Assembly (NCBI GenBank): GCA_963784805.1
Contig: CAWASR010000008.1
Location: forward strand, 372,001-436,000
Source of the DNA: Roseiarcus sp963784805
Lineage (GTDB): Bacteria; Pseudomonadota; Alphaproteobacteria; Rhizobiales; Beijerinckiaceae
Direction: 5' to 3'
Length of the DNA: 64,000 nt
Shown here: positions 35,877 through 44,669 of the stretch, in pieces
Position numbering within the stretch: position 1 is the stretch's first letter
Layout: every line of letters starts with the position of its first letter
Made by a program: the position numbers and the translations under genes
The notes under the pieces: generated by a model
The model's input: the letters and a program-made list of their open reading frames with translations, nothing else
Database searches by the model: none
Told to the model about the DNA's origin: nothing

Positions 35877-38540
35877 ATGAGCGGCGTCAACGAAATTCGA
35901 TCGAGTTTTCTGCAGTTTTTTGCAAAGAACGGGCATGAAGTGGCGCCGTCGAGCTCGCTCGTGCCGCGCAACGATCCGACCCTGATGTTCACCAACGCCG
36001 GCATGGTGCAGTTCAAGAATGTGTTCGTCGGCGTCGAGAAGCGTCCTTACGCGCGGGCCGCGAGCGCGCAAAAATGCGTGCGCGCCGGGGGCAAGCACAA
36101 CGATCTCGACAATGTCGGCTATACCGCGCGCCACCACACCTTCTTCGAAATGCTCGGCAACTTCTCGTTCGGCGACTATTTCAAGGCGGATGCGATCGAA
36201 TATTCCTGGCGCCTGCTGACGCGCGATTTTGGCCTGCCGCGCGAGCGCCTGACCATCACCGTCTACCATGACGACGACGAGGCCTTCGATTTGTGGAAGC
36301 GAATCTCCGGCTTGCCGGACGAGCGGATCATCCGCATCGCGACCAGCGCCAATTTCTGGGCCATGGGCGATACGGGTCCCTGCGGACCGTGCTCGGAGAT
36401 CTTTTACGACCACGGCGCGCATATCCCGGGCGGACCGCCCGGCTCGCCGGACGAGGACGGCGATCGCTTCATCGAGATCTGGAATTTGGTGTTCATGCAG
36501 TTCGAGACGCTGCCGGGAGGCGAGCGCGTCAATTTGCCGCGCCCCTCGATCGACACCGGCATGGGTCTAGAACGCATCGCCGCGGTGCTTCAGGGCGTGC
36601 ACGACAATTACGACATCGATCTCTTTCGCGCGCTCATTCGCGCCAGCGCCGACTTGACCGGGGTCGACCCCGACGGCCCCCAGCGCGCCTCGCACCGCGT
36701 CATCGCCGATCATCTTCGCGCCTCGGCCTTCCTGGTCGCCGACGGCGTCCTGCCCTCGAACGAGGGCCGCGGCTACGTGCTGCGGCGGATCATGCGCCGC
36801 GCCATGCGGCACGCCCAGCTGATCGGCGCGCGCGAGCCTCTGATGTGGCGTCTTGTTCCCGCGCTGACGCGCGAGATGGGTCAGGCCTATCCCGAACTCG
36901 TGCGCGCCGAGGCGCTGATCTCGGAAACCCTCAAGCTCGAGGAGACGCGCTTCCGCGCGACGCTGGCGCGCGGCCTCGCCATCCTCGACGACGAATCCAG
37001 GCCGCTGGCCAAGGGCGGCGTATTGTCGGGCGAGACCGCGTTCAAGCTTTACGACACCTACGGCTTTCCGCTCGATCTGACCCAGGACGCGTTGCGCGCG
37101 CGCGGCCTTTCAGTCGACGTCGAGGGATTCGCCGCCGCAATGGAGCGTCAGCGCACGGAAGCGCGCCGCGCCTGGGCGGGTTCGGGCGAGGCGGCGACCG
37201 AGACGGTCTGGTACGGCTTGCGCGAGCGGATCGGCGCGACCGATTTCCTCGGCTACGAGACCGAGACCGCCGAGGGCGTCGTTCGCGCGATCGTCAGGGA
37301 CGGCGCGGAAGTCAAGATCCTGAAGGCGGGCGAGAACGGTTCGCTGATCCTCAATCAGACGCCGTTTTACGGCGAATCGGGCGGCCAGGCCGGCGATGTC
37401 GGCGAAATCTCCGGGCCCGGCTTTCGCGCCGCGGTCGCCGATACGCGCAAGAAACTCGGCGATCTGATCGTCCACGATGTTTCGATCGTCGAGGGAACGG
37501 CGCGCCCCGGCATGGCGGTCGAACTCGCCGTCGACCATTCCGCCCGCACCGCCACTCGCGCCAATCATTCCGGGACCCATATCCTGCATGAGGCGCTGCG
37601 GCAGGTGCTCGGCGATCACGTGGCCCAGAAGGGCTCGCTCGTCTCGCCGGACCGGCTGCGCTTCGACTTCGCCCATCCGAAGCCGATGACGCCGGCCGAG
37701 ATCGCGGCGGTCGAGGACATCGCCAACCGCGTCGTGCTCGAGAACGCCGAGGTGACGACCCACCTGATGGCCCTCGACGATGCGCGGGCGCTGGGCGCGC
37801 GCGCTCTGTTCGGCGAGAAATACCCCGATGAAGTGCGCGTCGTCAGCATGGGCGTGGTCGAAGACGACGCGAACCACGAGCGCGCCTATTCGATCGAGCT
37901 CTGCGGCGGCACCCACGTCCGGCGCACCGGCGACATTGGCCTCATCGCCATCGTCGGCGAGAGCCCGGTCGCGGCCGGGGTTCGCCGCATCGAGGCCAAG
38001 ACGCGCGACGACGCGCGCCGGCGCCTGACCGGCGATTCGCGCAGCCTCGCCGATCTCGCCGCGCTGCTGCGCAGCCCGCCCGAGGAGGCGGCGGGGCGGC
38101 TCGAGGCGCTGATCGACGACCGGCGCAAGCTGGAGCGCGAACTCTCCGAGGCCAGGCGCAAGCTGGCGATGGGCGGCGGTTCGGACGGCGCGGGGGCCGT
38201 GCGCGAGGTCGCCGGAGTCAGGCTTTACGCCCGCGCCGTGACCGGGATCGACATGCGGGACTTGAAGACGCTCGCCGACGAGGCCAAGCAGAGCGTGGGA
38301 TCGGGGGTGGTGGCGATCGCGGCGACGGGAGAGGACGGCAGGGCGAGCCTGGTCGTGGCGGTAACGGCCGACCAGACCGCGCGGTTCAACGCCGTCGATC
38401 TCGTGCGGCTGGGTTCGGCGGCGCTGGGGGGCAAGGGCGGCGGCGGGCGCCCTGACATGGCCCAGGCCGGCGGTCCCGACGGCGGCAGGGCCGAGGAGGC
38501 GCTAGCGGCGGTCGAAGCGGGAATCCGGGCGCGAGCCTGA
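35877..38540 (+). CDS. alaS: Alanyl-tRNA synthetase
   Basis: An 887-aa class II synthetase that charges tRNA-Ala and edits mischarged Ser and Gly. The N-terminus NEIRSSFLQFFAKNGHEVAPSS-type opening and RTNAGMVQFKN-like region (here FTNAGMVQFKNVF) belong to the catalytic core; the editing domain has the zinc-binding HxxxH in NHSGTHILHEAL and the cysteine/histidine in CGGTHVRRTGDIG. The C-terminal oligomerisation domain ends with the Gly-rich GGKGGGGRPDMAQAGG. Full length and intact, with no frameshift. Confidence 0.97.
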   Translation: MSGVNEIRSSFLQFFAKNGHEVAPSSSLVPRNDPTLMFTNAGMVQFKNVFVGVEKRPYARAASAQKCVRAGGKHNDLDNVGYTARHHTFFEMLGNFSFGDYFKADAIEYSWRLLTRDFGLPRERLTITVYHDDDEAFDLWKRISGLPDERIIRIATSANFWAMGDTGPCGPCSEIFYDHGAHIPGGPPGSPDEDGDRFIEIWNLVFMQFETLPGGERVNLPRPSIDTGMGLERIAAVLQGVHDNYDIDLFRALIRASADLTGVDPDGPQRASHRVIADHLRASAFLVADGVLPSNEGRGYVLRRIMRRAMRHAQLIGAREPLMWRLVPALTREMGQAYPELVRAEALISETLKLEETRFRATLARGLAILDDESRPLAKGGVLSGETAFKLYDTYGFPLDLTQDALRARGLSVDVEGFAAAMERQRTEARRAWAGSGEAATETVWYGLRERIGATDFLGYETETAEGVVRAIVRDGAEVKILKAGENGSLILNQTPFYGESGGQAGDVGEISGPGFRAAVADTRKKLGDLIVHDVSIVEGTARPGMAVELAVDHSARTATRANHSGTHILHEALRQVLGDHVAQKGSLVSPDRLRFDFAHPKPMTPAEIAAVEDIANRVVLENAEVTTHLMALDDARALGARALFGEKYPDEVRVVSMGVVEDDANHERAYSIELCGGTHVRRTGDIGLIAIVGESPVAAGVRRIEAKTRDDARRRLTGDSRSLADLAALLRSPPEEAAGRLEALIDDRRKLERELSEARRKLAMGGGSDGAGAVREVAGVRLYARAVTGIDMRDLKTLADEAKQSVGSGVVAIAATGEDGRASLVVAVTADQTARFNAVDLVRLGSAALGGKGGGGRPDMAQAGGPDGGRAEEALAAVEAGIRARA

Positions 38541-38546
38541 AAGGGC

Positions 38547-38891
38547 CTACACCTCGAGGTCCTTCTGCATCGCTTCGACAGCCGCGCGCAGTCGCGGCAT
38601 TTCGTCGCGGACGACGTTCCAGATCAGCAACGGCGATAGGGACGCATATTGATGGCGAATCACGTTGCCGATATCGCGAACGCCGATCCAGCGAATGCCG
38701 GCGTGCCTTTCCTTGAACGAGTCCGGAATCGCCCGACTTGCTTCGGAGACGATAAGAAGCGCACGCTCGACGATATATTGGGCGCGCCAGTTCGAAGCGA
38801 ACTGCTCGAAAGTCAACTCATCGGTTTCTTCATTGATTCGAGCGATCGCGACGATCACGTCCTCGAGGGCGATGCGAGGGTCGCGCGCCAT
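38547..38891 (-). CDS. HEPN-domain protein, HepT-like putative toxin
   Basis: A 114-aa protein of the DUF86/HEPN group. In HepT-like toxins the R-x4-6-H motif forms the active site; here the region reads VRDIGNVIRHQYASL with Arg72, Arg79, His80 and Tyr82, a spacing variant found in the 'GN-x-x-RH-x-Y' branch of the family. It follows the MNT gene with a TGATG overlap, the standard toxin position. HEPN toxins act as ribonucleases or are silenced by AMPylation of the conserved tyrosine by their MNT partner (established for HepT/MntA). Base composition is less GC-rich than in alaS, fitting horizontal arrival. Confidence 0.88.
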   Translation of the reverse strand: MARDPRIALEDVIVAIARINEETDELTFEQFASNWRAQYIVERALLIVSEASRAIPDSFKERHAGIRWIGVRDIGNVIRHQYASLSPLLIWNVVRDEMPRLRAAVEAMQKDLEV

Positions 38892-39187
38892 CAGAAGACT
38901 CGGATGGATTCTCGTTCAATCCGATCACGCAGTCGCGGATGCAGGCCTTCGCGCGTCGTCAGGTCGACATGCGTCGCGAGGCGCTTCTCCAATATCGATT
39001 TGACGTCAATCAAATCGAATGCATTGAATCGCAACCCCGGGTCGGCCTCGATGAACATGTCCACGTCGCTGCCTTCGCGGGCCGCGTCACGTGCGGTCGA
39101 CCCGAAAAGATAGAGCGCGCGAACACCATGCGCTCTGAGCTCTTGTGAGCAGCTGGTCAATTCGGCCAACGCGCGATCTCTCTTCAA
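38891..39187 (-). CDS. MNT nucleotidyltransferase, MntA-like putative antitoxin
   Basis: A 98-aa minimal nucleotidyltransferase. The catalytic motif is GSTARDAAREGSDVD: Gly29-Ser30 and the metal aspartates 41 and 43. I choose the TTG at 39187 because its TTGA overlaps the stop of the upstream gene and GGAG lies eight bases upstream; an in-frame ATG at 39256 would bury the start in that gene. MntA-type proteins neutralise HEPN toxins by adding AMP to a tyrosine. Here the enzyme sits between an unusual third gene and the HEPN gene, all overlapping by 1-4 bases. Confidence 0.88.
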   Translation of the reverse strand: MKRDRALAELTSCSQELRAHGVRALYLFGSTARDAAREGSDVDMFIEADPGLRFNAFDLIDVKSILEKRLATHVDLTTREGLHPRLRDRIERESIRVF

Positions 39188-39702
39188 GAACGTTTCTCCA
39201 GCCTTATTGCTCCAACACCGGACAATTCGCCGACAACGTTGAGATAAGACTGACATTGGCCGCTTGAAATGTTCGTATCAAGCCACCAGCGGCTATCTAA
39301 TCTTTCGGCCCCCTGTTCGATGAGTTGCGGATTTCCTGGATATAGCTCCTCTGGCTTTCGCGCCACGATCCTTCGTCCCCGGGAAGTCCGATGCCGAGAC
39401 AAAATCTCCAGAAAGCCCGGACTCGCTTTTTCCAGCGCAAGAATCGTCTTCTTCAGCACGCCTTTCAAACTTACTCCTAACGCTTCCCCGCCCGTCCAGG
39501 TCACGGCGTAGTTTCCAGACTTTCTTTGTTTTCTTTCGACAATCGCGGGGCGCGGCAGGATCGCGTTCGTGTCAGAAATTCGAGCCAGCTCGATGCCAAA
39601 TTGCCGCCGCAAAATGTCATTCTGACTTTCTGCAAACGAAGCGCGCCTGGTCTCAATGGCCTTGTAAACGTCGATGTCGATCTCAATCGTTTGCCAATTC
39701 AT
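39184..39702 (-). CDS. SeqA-like DNA-binding protein, first gene of the MNT-HEPN operon
   Basis: A 172-aa protein. Residues 4-36 (TIEIDIDVYKAIETRRASFA, then ESQNDILRRQFGI) resemble the ribbon-helix-helix dimer domain of SeqA ('TIEVDDELYRYIA...ESASDILRR'). Residues ~105-160 (TSRGRRIVARKPEELYPGNP, RWWLDTNISSGQC) follow the layout of the SeqA C-terminal domain that reads hemimethylated GATC ('GRTRVYFA...YWVITNTNTGRK'). This comparison is from memory. Length matches SeqA (~180 aa). AGGAGG precedes the ATG. SeqA proper belongs to gammaproteobacteria, so finding its likeness coupled to MNT-HEPN genes here is unexpected. Probable roles are autoregulator or third component. Confidence 0.6.
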   Translation of the reverse strand: MNWQTIEIDIDVYKAIETRRASFAESQNDILRRQFGIELARISDTNAILPRPAIVERKQRKSGNYAVTWTGGEALGVSLKGVLKKTILALEKASPGFLEILSRHRTSRGRRIVARKPEELYPGNPQLIEQGAERLDSRWWLDTNISSGQCQSYLNVVGELSGVGAIRLEKRS

Positions 39703-39723
39703 GCCTGCCTCCTGACAAGACGA

Positions 39724-39745
39724 ATTCTTTCTTATAAGAAAGAAT
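39724..39745. promoter_or_regulatory. Perfect 22-bp palindrome upstream of the SeqA-like/MNT/HEPN operon
   Basis: The left half is ATTCTTTCTTA and the right half is its exact reverse complement. It lies 22 bases upstream of the operon's first ATG. On the minus strand it includes TATAAG, with TTGGCT about 15 bases before it, so it would cover the -10 box. This is the expected form of an operator for an autorepressing RHH protein. Confidence 0.8.
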
Positions 39746-39795
39746 ATGAAAAGCCAAGGGAGACTTAGTGGAGGATTTCCTGCGCTCCCGGGTTC

Positions 39796-41007
39796 CTACG
39801 CCATCGCCTTGCTCAGATTCTCGTCGACCTTGTCGAGGAAGCCGCCGGTCGTCAGCCATTTCTGCTCCGGTCCGACCAGCAGGGCGAGGTCCTTGGTCAT
39901 AAAGCCCGCCTCGACGGTCTCGACGCAGACTTTCTCGAGGGTGGATGCGAATTTGGCCAGCGCCGCGTTGCCGTCGAGCTTGGCGCGATGCGACAGGCCG
40001 CGCGTCCAGGCGAAGATCGAGGCGATCGAGTTGGTCGAGGTATCGCGGCCCTTCTGGTGCTCGCGGTAGTGCCGGGTGACTGTGCCGTGCGCGGCCTCGG
40101 CCTCGACCGTCCGCCCGTCCGGCGTCATCAGCACGCTGGTCATCAGGCCAAGCGAGCCGTAGCCTTGCGCGACCGTGTCCGACTGCACGTCGCCGTCGTA
40201 GTTCTTGCAGGCCCACACGTAGCCGCCTGACCACTTGAGCGCCGCGGCGACCATGTCGTCGATAAGGCGATGTTCGTAGGTGATGCCGAGGCTCGCAAAC
40301 TTCGACTTGAACTCGGCTTCGTAGACCTCCTGGAAGATGTCCTTGAAACGCCCGTCATAGGCCTTCAGAATTGTGTTCTTTGTCGACAGGTAGACCGGGT
40401 ATTTGCGCAAGAGGCCGTAGTTCAGCGACGCGCGGGCGAAGTCGCGGATCGAATCGTCCAGATTGTACATCGCCATTGCGACGCCGCTTCCGGGGAACCT
40501 GAACACTTCCCTTTCGATCACCTTGCCGTCGTCGCCCTCGAATCGGATCGTCAGCCGGCCCTTGCCGGGAATCCTGAAGTCGGTCGCGCGGTACTGGTCG
40601 CCATAGGCGTGGCGGCCGACCACGATCGGCAGCGTCCAGCCGGGAACGAGCCGCGGCACGTTCTTGCAGATGATCGGCTCGCGGAAGATGACGCCGCCCA
40701 GTATGTTGCGGATGGTGCCGTTGGGGCTGCGCCACATTTCCTTGAGATTGAATTCCTTGACCCGCGCTTCGTCGGGCGTGATCGTCGCGCATTTGACGCC
40801 GACGCCCGCGGCCTTGATCGCCTCGGCGGCTTAAATCGTCACCTGATCGTTGGTTTCGTCGCGGTGCTCGACCGACAGGTCGAAATATTGGAGCTCGACG
40901 TCGAGATAGGGGTGAATGAGCTTCTCGCGGATGAGCCGCCAGATGATCCGCGTCATTTCGTCGCCGTCGAGTTCGACAACCGGATTGGCGACCTTGATCT
41001 TGGACAT
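39796..41007 (-). pseudogene. icd: Isocitrate dehydrogenase (NADP+), interrupted by an in-frame TAA
   Basis: The full 404-codon frame is recognisable as a eukaryote-type (class II) NADP isocitrate dehydrogenase of the TCA cycle. It reads MSKIKVANPVVELDGDEMTR to ...DETNDQVTI, then TAA at 40833-40831 (codon 59), then continues in the same frame with AAEAIKAAGVGVKCATITPDEAR. Everything after is intact: SPNGTIRNILGG, NVPRLVPGW, KNYDGDVQSDTVAQGYGSLG, EAAHGTVTRHYR. Relatives have an acidic residue at the stop, so GAA to TAA would explain it. A split icd would cripple the TCA cycle unless another copy exists, so a sequence error must be excluded. Position after alaS matches related genomes. Confidence 0.9.
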
Positions 41008-41125
41008 CGGACGGATTTTCCTTGGAGGACGAGCGCGGGCGGGCGAGGATGCGTCCCTATAGCATCGGCCCTTGACGCGGCAAAGCCGCCCCTTGGGCGA
41101 GGCGCCGTCGAACGGAGAGCGCAGC

Positions 41126-41467
41126 ATGAGCCATTGGCATGACGTCGTCGCCGGCGTCGCGTTCGCGATCTCGGCGGGCGTCGCCGCCGCGCCCGCGCTC
41201 GCCGGCCCGCTCGAAGGGACCTGGGGCGGGGCGGATGCGCATGGCCGCTCGGCTCAGGTCGTCATCGCCGGCGATTCCGTCATCGGCGTCTATTGGATCG
41301 ACGACTATCACGATGCCGCCAACCCGCGATTTTCCGAGGGCGGCGCGCGACTCGACTTCGAGGTCGTCGGGCGCAAGGCGACGCTCGTGCGCCAGGGAGC
41401 CGGCGCGCGCATCACCGTTCGCGAGCCGAAAGGCGGCGCGCTTTCGATCAACCTGAAAAGAGATTAG
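41126..41467 (+). CDS. Small exported protein of unknown function
   Basis: A 113-aa protein with a signal peptide (VVAGVAFAISAGVAAAPALA|GP). The mature ~85 residues appear beta-rich: GTWGGADAHGRSAQVVIAGD, SVIGVYWIDDY, ATLVRQGAGARITVREPKG. It recalls small periplasmic beta-barrel or lipocalin-like domains but I recognise no named family. GGAGAG precedes the ATG. The next gene, a lytic transglycosylase, starts about 20 bases on, suggesting one envelope-related operon. Confidence 0.65.
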   Translation: MSHWHDVVAGVAFAISAGVAAAPALAGPLEGTWGGADAHGRSAQVVIAGDSVIGVYWIDDYHDAANPRFSEGGARLDFEVVGRKATLVRQGAGARITVREPKGGALSINLKRD

Positions 41468-41487
41468 GGGAGAGCCCCATTGCCGCT

Positions 41488-42366
41488 TTGACCGGCGTTC
41501 GTTGGCGTTTGCGCCGGCGCAAGATTGGGGCGGCCGTCGTTGCCGCGCTCATCGCGCAGCCGGCGCTCAGCGCGCGCTCGGGCGAGGTTCAACCCGCGAC
41601 CGACGACGCGCTGGCGACGTTGTGCGGAATCGTCGAGGCCTCCGCCCGGACCGAAGGACTGCCGATCGATTTCTTCACCCGGCTGATCTGGCGCGAGAGC
41701 GCATTCCGGCCGGGCGCGATCAGCCCCGCCGGCGCTAAAGGCGTCGCCCAGTTCATGCCCGGCACGGCCTCCGAGCGCGGGCTCGCCGATCCGTTCGATC
41801 CCGCGACCGCGATCCCCGCCTCGGCGAAGCTCCTGGCCGAACTCGCCGGGCGCTTCGGCAATCTCGGCCTCGCGGCGGCGGCCTATAACGCGGGTCCGAA
41901 CGCTGTCGCCGGCTGGCTTGCGGGCGGGGGATACATGCCGATCGAGACGCAGGATTACGTGTTCGCGATCACCGGCCACGACGTTGAGGAATGGCGCGGC
42001 GACAAGCCGCCGGCCGCGGCCTCGCCGGACCCGGCCGAGCCCTGTCTCGCATCGATCGGAAAGCTGCGCGTCGAGCACGGTCCACAGGGCTCGCCCGTCG
42101 TCTCGGGCCTCTTCGCGCCCTGGGGCGTGCAGATCTCCGCCAGCTTCTCCAAGGACTCGGCGCTGCGCGCCTTCGCCCGCTTCAGACACGACCACGCAAG
42201 CGTCATCGGAGACATGACCCCGTTCGTTCTCGGCTCGGTCCTGCGAAGCAGAGGCTGGCGACCGTTCTATCGCGTGCGCCTGCCGGCCCAGACCGGCGGC
42301 GAAGCGAAAAGACTCTGCGATCGCATTCAGGCCGCCGGCGGCGCCTGCGCCGTGCTGCGGAGTTAG
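41488..42366 (+). CDS. Lytic murein transglycosylase with SPOR-like C-terminus
   Basis: A ~292-aa exported enzyme that cleaves peptidoglycan glycan strands. The SLT domain shows the catalytic Glu in WRESAFRPGAIS, then GAKGVAQFMPGTA and AAYNAGPNAV. The last ~80 residues (WGVQISASFSKDSALRAFAR ... RIQAAGGACAVL) have the form of a SPOR domain, which binds denuded septal glycan. The start is uncertain: no ATG lies near; TTG 41488 gives a signal-like N-terminus (RRRKIGAAVVAALIAQPALS), and an ATT at 41479 stands right after GGGGAGAG. Confidence 0.85.
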   Translation: MTGVRWRLRRRKIGAAVVAALIAQPALSARSGEVQPATDDALATLCGIVEASARTEGLPIDFFTRLIWRESAFRPGAISPAGAKGVAQFMPGTASERGLADPFDPATAIPASAKLLAELAGRFGNLGLAAAAYNAGPNAVAGWLAGGGYMPIETQDYVFAITGHDVEEWRGDKPPAAASPDPAEPCLASIGKLRVEHGPQGSPVVSGLFAPWGVQISASFSKDSALRAFARFRHDHASVIGDMTPFVLGSVLRSRGWRPFYRVRLPAQTGGEAKRLCDRIQAAGGACAVLRS

Positions 42367-42457
42367 CGTGAGTGTCCGGCGCTTCGCCCGATCGTTGACG
42401 ACGGGCGGCCAAACGGCCTGCTCAGGAACACCGCGCGCACGGGTCGAGACAGCGAGC

Positions 42458-44248
42458 CTACTCAGGCAGGCCCGCCTGGCGCATGCCGGCGAGAATCGGG
42501 CGCCAGAGTTCGGGCAGCATCATTGCGGGCGCGATGCGCTCATAAGGTCCGACGCGGAAGTTCGGCTCCAGTTCCAGCACACGCCGAGCGAGGGATTTCG
42601 ACTCCTCCATGCGGCCCGCCAAGGCCAGCGCCGCCGCATGAAATACATACAGCGCGCTGAATCGCGCATTGGCTTGCGCCGCCTTGGCGAAATTCATCGC
42701 CGCTTCGTCGAAACGCTGGTCGCGGATGCGCAGCATACCGAGCGCCTCAAAGGTGTGAAACGCTTCTAAATCGAACGGGCTGAGCCGCAATGCTCGTGTC
42801 GCGTAATCCTCGGCGAGCGCCGCGTCGCCTTTATAGGCGTGAATATGCGCCCCGAAATAGAGCGCGGTGGCGCAGGAGCCGTTCAAGGCGAGCGCGCGAG
42901 CGACCGCGCCGGACGCGGCCTCGAAGTCGTGCCCGAGATGAAGGACGGGCATCGCCGCGATGGCGAGCGCCGTCGCATCGTCGCCGCCATGGGTCAGCGC
43001 CGCCCGCGCGTGGCGCACGGCCGCCACCGCATCGGCCTCGTTAAGGCCGCCTCGCATGAAGCGCACCTCCAACGCAAACGCAATATGCGCATGGGCGATG
43101 GCGTAATTGGGATCGAGCTTCAGCGCCTCTTCCAGGTAGCCCATGCCGATCGCCGCGTCCTTCGGCATGGCCGACTCCAAGTGCGGAAGGGCGCGGAGAT
43201 AGAGGTCATAGGCGTCGAGGCTGTCGGGCCGCTTGCGCTCAGCGCGCTCGATCTCGGCGCGGCGAAGATTCGGCTCGATGATTCCGACGATGGCCGCCGT
43301 GATCCGGTCCTGGAGATCGAACACGTCTTCGAGCGCGCCGTCGTATCGGTCGGCCCACAGGTGCGCGCCGGTCTCAGCCTCGATCAATTGCGCCGTGATG
43401 CGCAGGCGGGCGCCTGCCTTGCGCACGCTCCCCTCGACGACATAGCGCACGCCGAGCTCGCGCCCGACCTTGCGGATGTCGACCGCCTTGCCCTTGTAGG
43501 TGAAGCTCGAATTGCGCGCGATGACGAAGAGCCATTTGATCCGCGACAGCCCTGTGACGATGTCCTCGACCATGCCGTCGACGAAATAGTCCTGTTCGGC
43601 GTCGCCGCTCATGTTCTGGAATGGCATCACCGCGATCGAAGGCTTGTCGGGCAGCGCGAGACGCACCTCCGCTTTTCGCTCTGGCTTTGGTTCAACCGAA
43701 GCGGCCGGCTTCGCGTGAGCGGGCCGCCCGACCTGCAGCGAATAGACATGCACCGGCTCGGCGATGTTTTTGAGTTCCGTCTGGCCGAGATCGCTGACCG
43801 CCAGATCGAGCCGCGCCTTCACCTGCCGATAGGCGTCCTCGGAAAGACAGATAGCGCCGGGCTGCGCGACGCCCTCCAGCCGCGCAGCGATATTGACGCC
43901 GTCGCCCATCAGGTCGCCGTCGGTTTCCTCGACCACATCGCCCAGATGAACGCCGATGCGGAACTCGATGCGCCGGTCCTCCGGCACCCCCGCATTGCGC
44001 TCGACCATGGCGTTTTGCACTTCGATCGCGCAGCGCACGGCGTCGACCACGCTCCGAAACTCGACCAGCACCCCGTCGCCGGTGCGCTTTACAACGCGGC
44101 CTTTGTGCACGGAAATCGTCGGGTCGATGAGGTCGCTGCGCAGCGCCCTGAGCCGCGCCAGCGTGCGATCCTCGTCGGCGCCAGCGAGCCGGCTGAAACC
44201 GACGACATCAGCCGCCAGGATTGCAACGATCTTACGATTCTCGCTCAT
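42458..44248 (-). CDS. Class III adenylate/guanylate cyclase with TolB/FlgO-like and TPR domains
   Basis: A 596-aa signalling protein. The class III cyclase domain comprises residues 1-170: metal-binding Asp14 in LAADVVGFSRL and Asp58 in RTGDGVLVEF, plus GVHLGDVVEETDGDLMGDGV. After a linker, SIAVMPFQNMSGDAEQDYF begins the FlgO/TolB-like middle domain (to about 330), and TPR-type helices fill the rest (ALKLDPNYAIAHAHIAFAL, LRLSPFDLEAFHTFEALG). This architecture is abundant in Bradyrhizobium and relatives. Likely product cAMP. There is no membrane segment, so it is cytoplasmic. The trigger is not known. Confidence 0.9.
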   Translation of the reverse strand: MSENRKIVAILAADVVGFSRLAGADEDRTLARLRALRSDLIDPTISVHKGRVVKRTGDGVLVEFRSVVDAVRCAIEVQNAMVERNAGVPEDRRIEFRIGVHLGDVVEETDGDLMGDGVNIAARLEGVAQPGAICLSEDAYRQVKARLDLAVSDLGQTELKNIAEPVHVYSLQVGRPAHAKPAASVEPKPERKAEVRLALPDKPSIAVMPFQNMSGDAEQDYFVDGMVEDIVTGLSRIKWLFVIARNSSFTYKGKAVDIRKVGRELGVRYVVEGSVRKAGARLRITAQLIEAETGAHLWADRYDGALEDVFDLQDRITAAIVGIIEPNLRRAEIERAERKRPDSLDAYDLYLRALPHLESAMPKDAAIGMGYLEEALKLDPNYAIAHAHIAFALEVRFMRGGLNEADAVAAVRHARAALTHGGDDATALAIAAMPVLHLGHDFEAASGAVARALALNGSCATALYFGAHIHAYKGDAALAEDYATRALRLSPFDLEAFHTFEALGMLRIRDQRFDEAAMNFAKAAQANARFSALYVFHAAALALAGRMEESKSLARRVLELEPNFRVGPYERIAPAMMLPELWRPILAGMRQAGLPE

Positions 44249-44669
44249 GTCGCGCTCCGCCGACGCTCAGACTAGCACAACGACCACGCGGGAATCGGGC
44301 CCAGCAATTGAATCGGTTCGGTTGCGGGAAGGCGAGCCGCAAGGCCCTGCCAAATCACCTCGCCGCCCGTCCCGCGCGATCGAGCGCGGCGAAGTCGTCA
44401 TCGGACAGCGTGATCGCCGACGCGCCGACGTTTTCCTCGAGGTGCGCGACCTTGCCGGTGCCTGCGTCGTGCTGAGGAGCTGAGGAGCCACAGCACTCAC
44501 AACATCATGCTCATAGTCCTCGCAAGCTCGGCCCGCAGCGGGCCAATCGATTACTTCGAAAACTGCGAGCGAAAATATTGTCCCGAATATGACCTTGACA
44601 TGGAGGACGGTTAGTACGGTAACCATGCGCACGCGAGGGGATAGGCATTGAACCGAAAAGGGGAAAGCG
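44249..44669. other. Intergenic region with a duplicated aldo/keto reductase 3' end
   Basis: No intact gene. It holds the 108-bp duplicate of the end of the aldo/keto reductase gene (44355-44462). After it, TTGACA around 44594 and a GGTTA...TAACC inverted pair could belong to the promoter of the PEP-CTERM gene that starts at 44670. Confidence 0.6.
44355..44462. repeat. 108-bp direct duplication, copy A
   Basis: Identical to 45719-45826 except one base (CGAGG here, CCAGG there). In the other copy this is exactly the stop codon and last ~35 codons of the aldo/keto reductase gene. Copy A is therefore a severed gene end, in the same orientation, on the other side of the PEP-CTERM gene. Confidence 0.93.

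Noticed and set aside
40831..40833. Idea that stop codons are reassigned in this genome (TAA in icd, TGA for Trp in the epimerase)
   Set aside because: TAA and TGA serve as normal ends of many intact genes here, and the epimerase also carries a deletion; local mutation or error is simpler.
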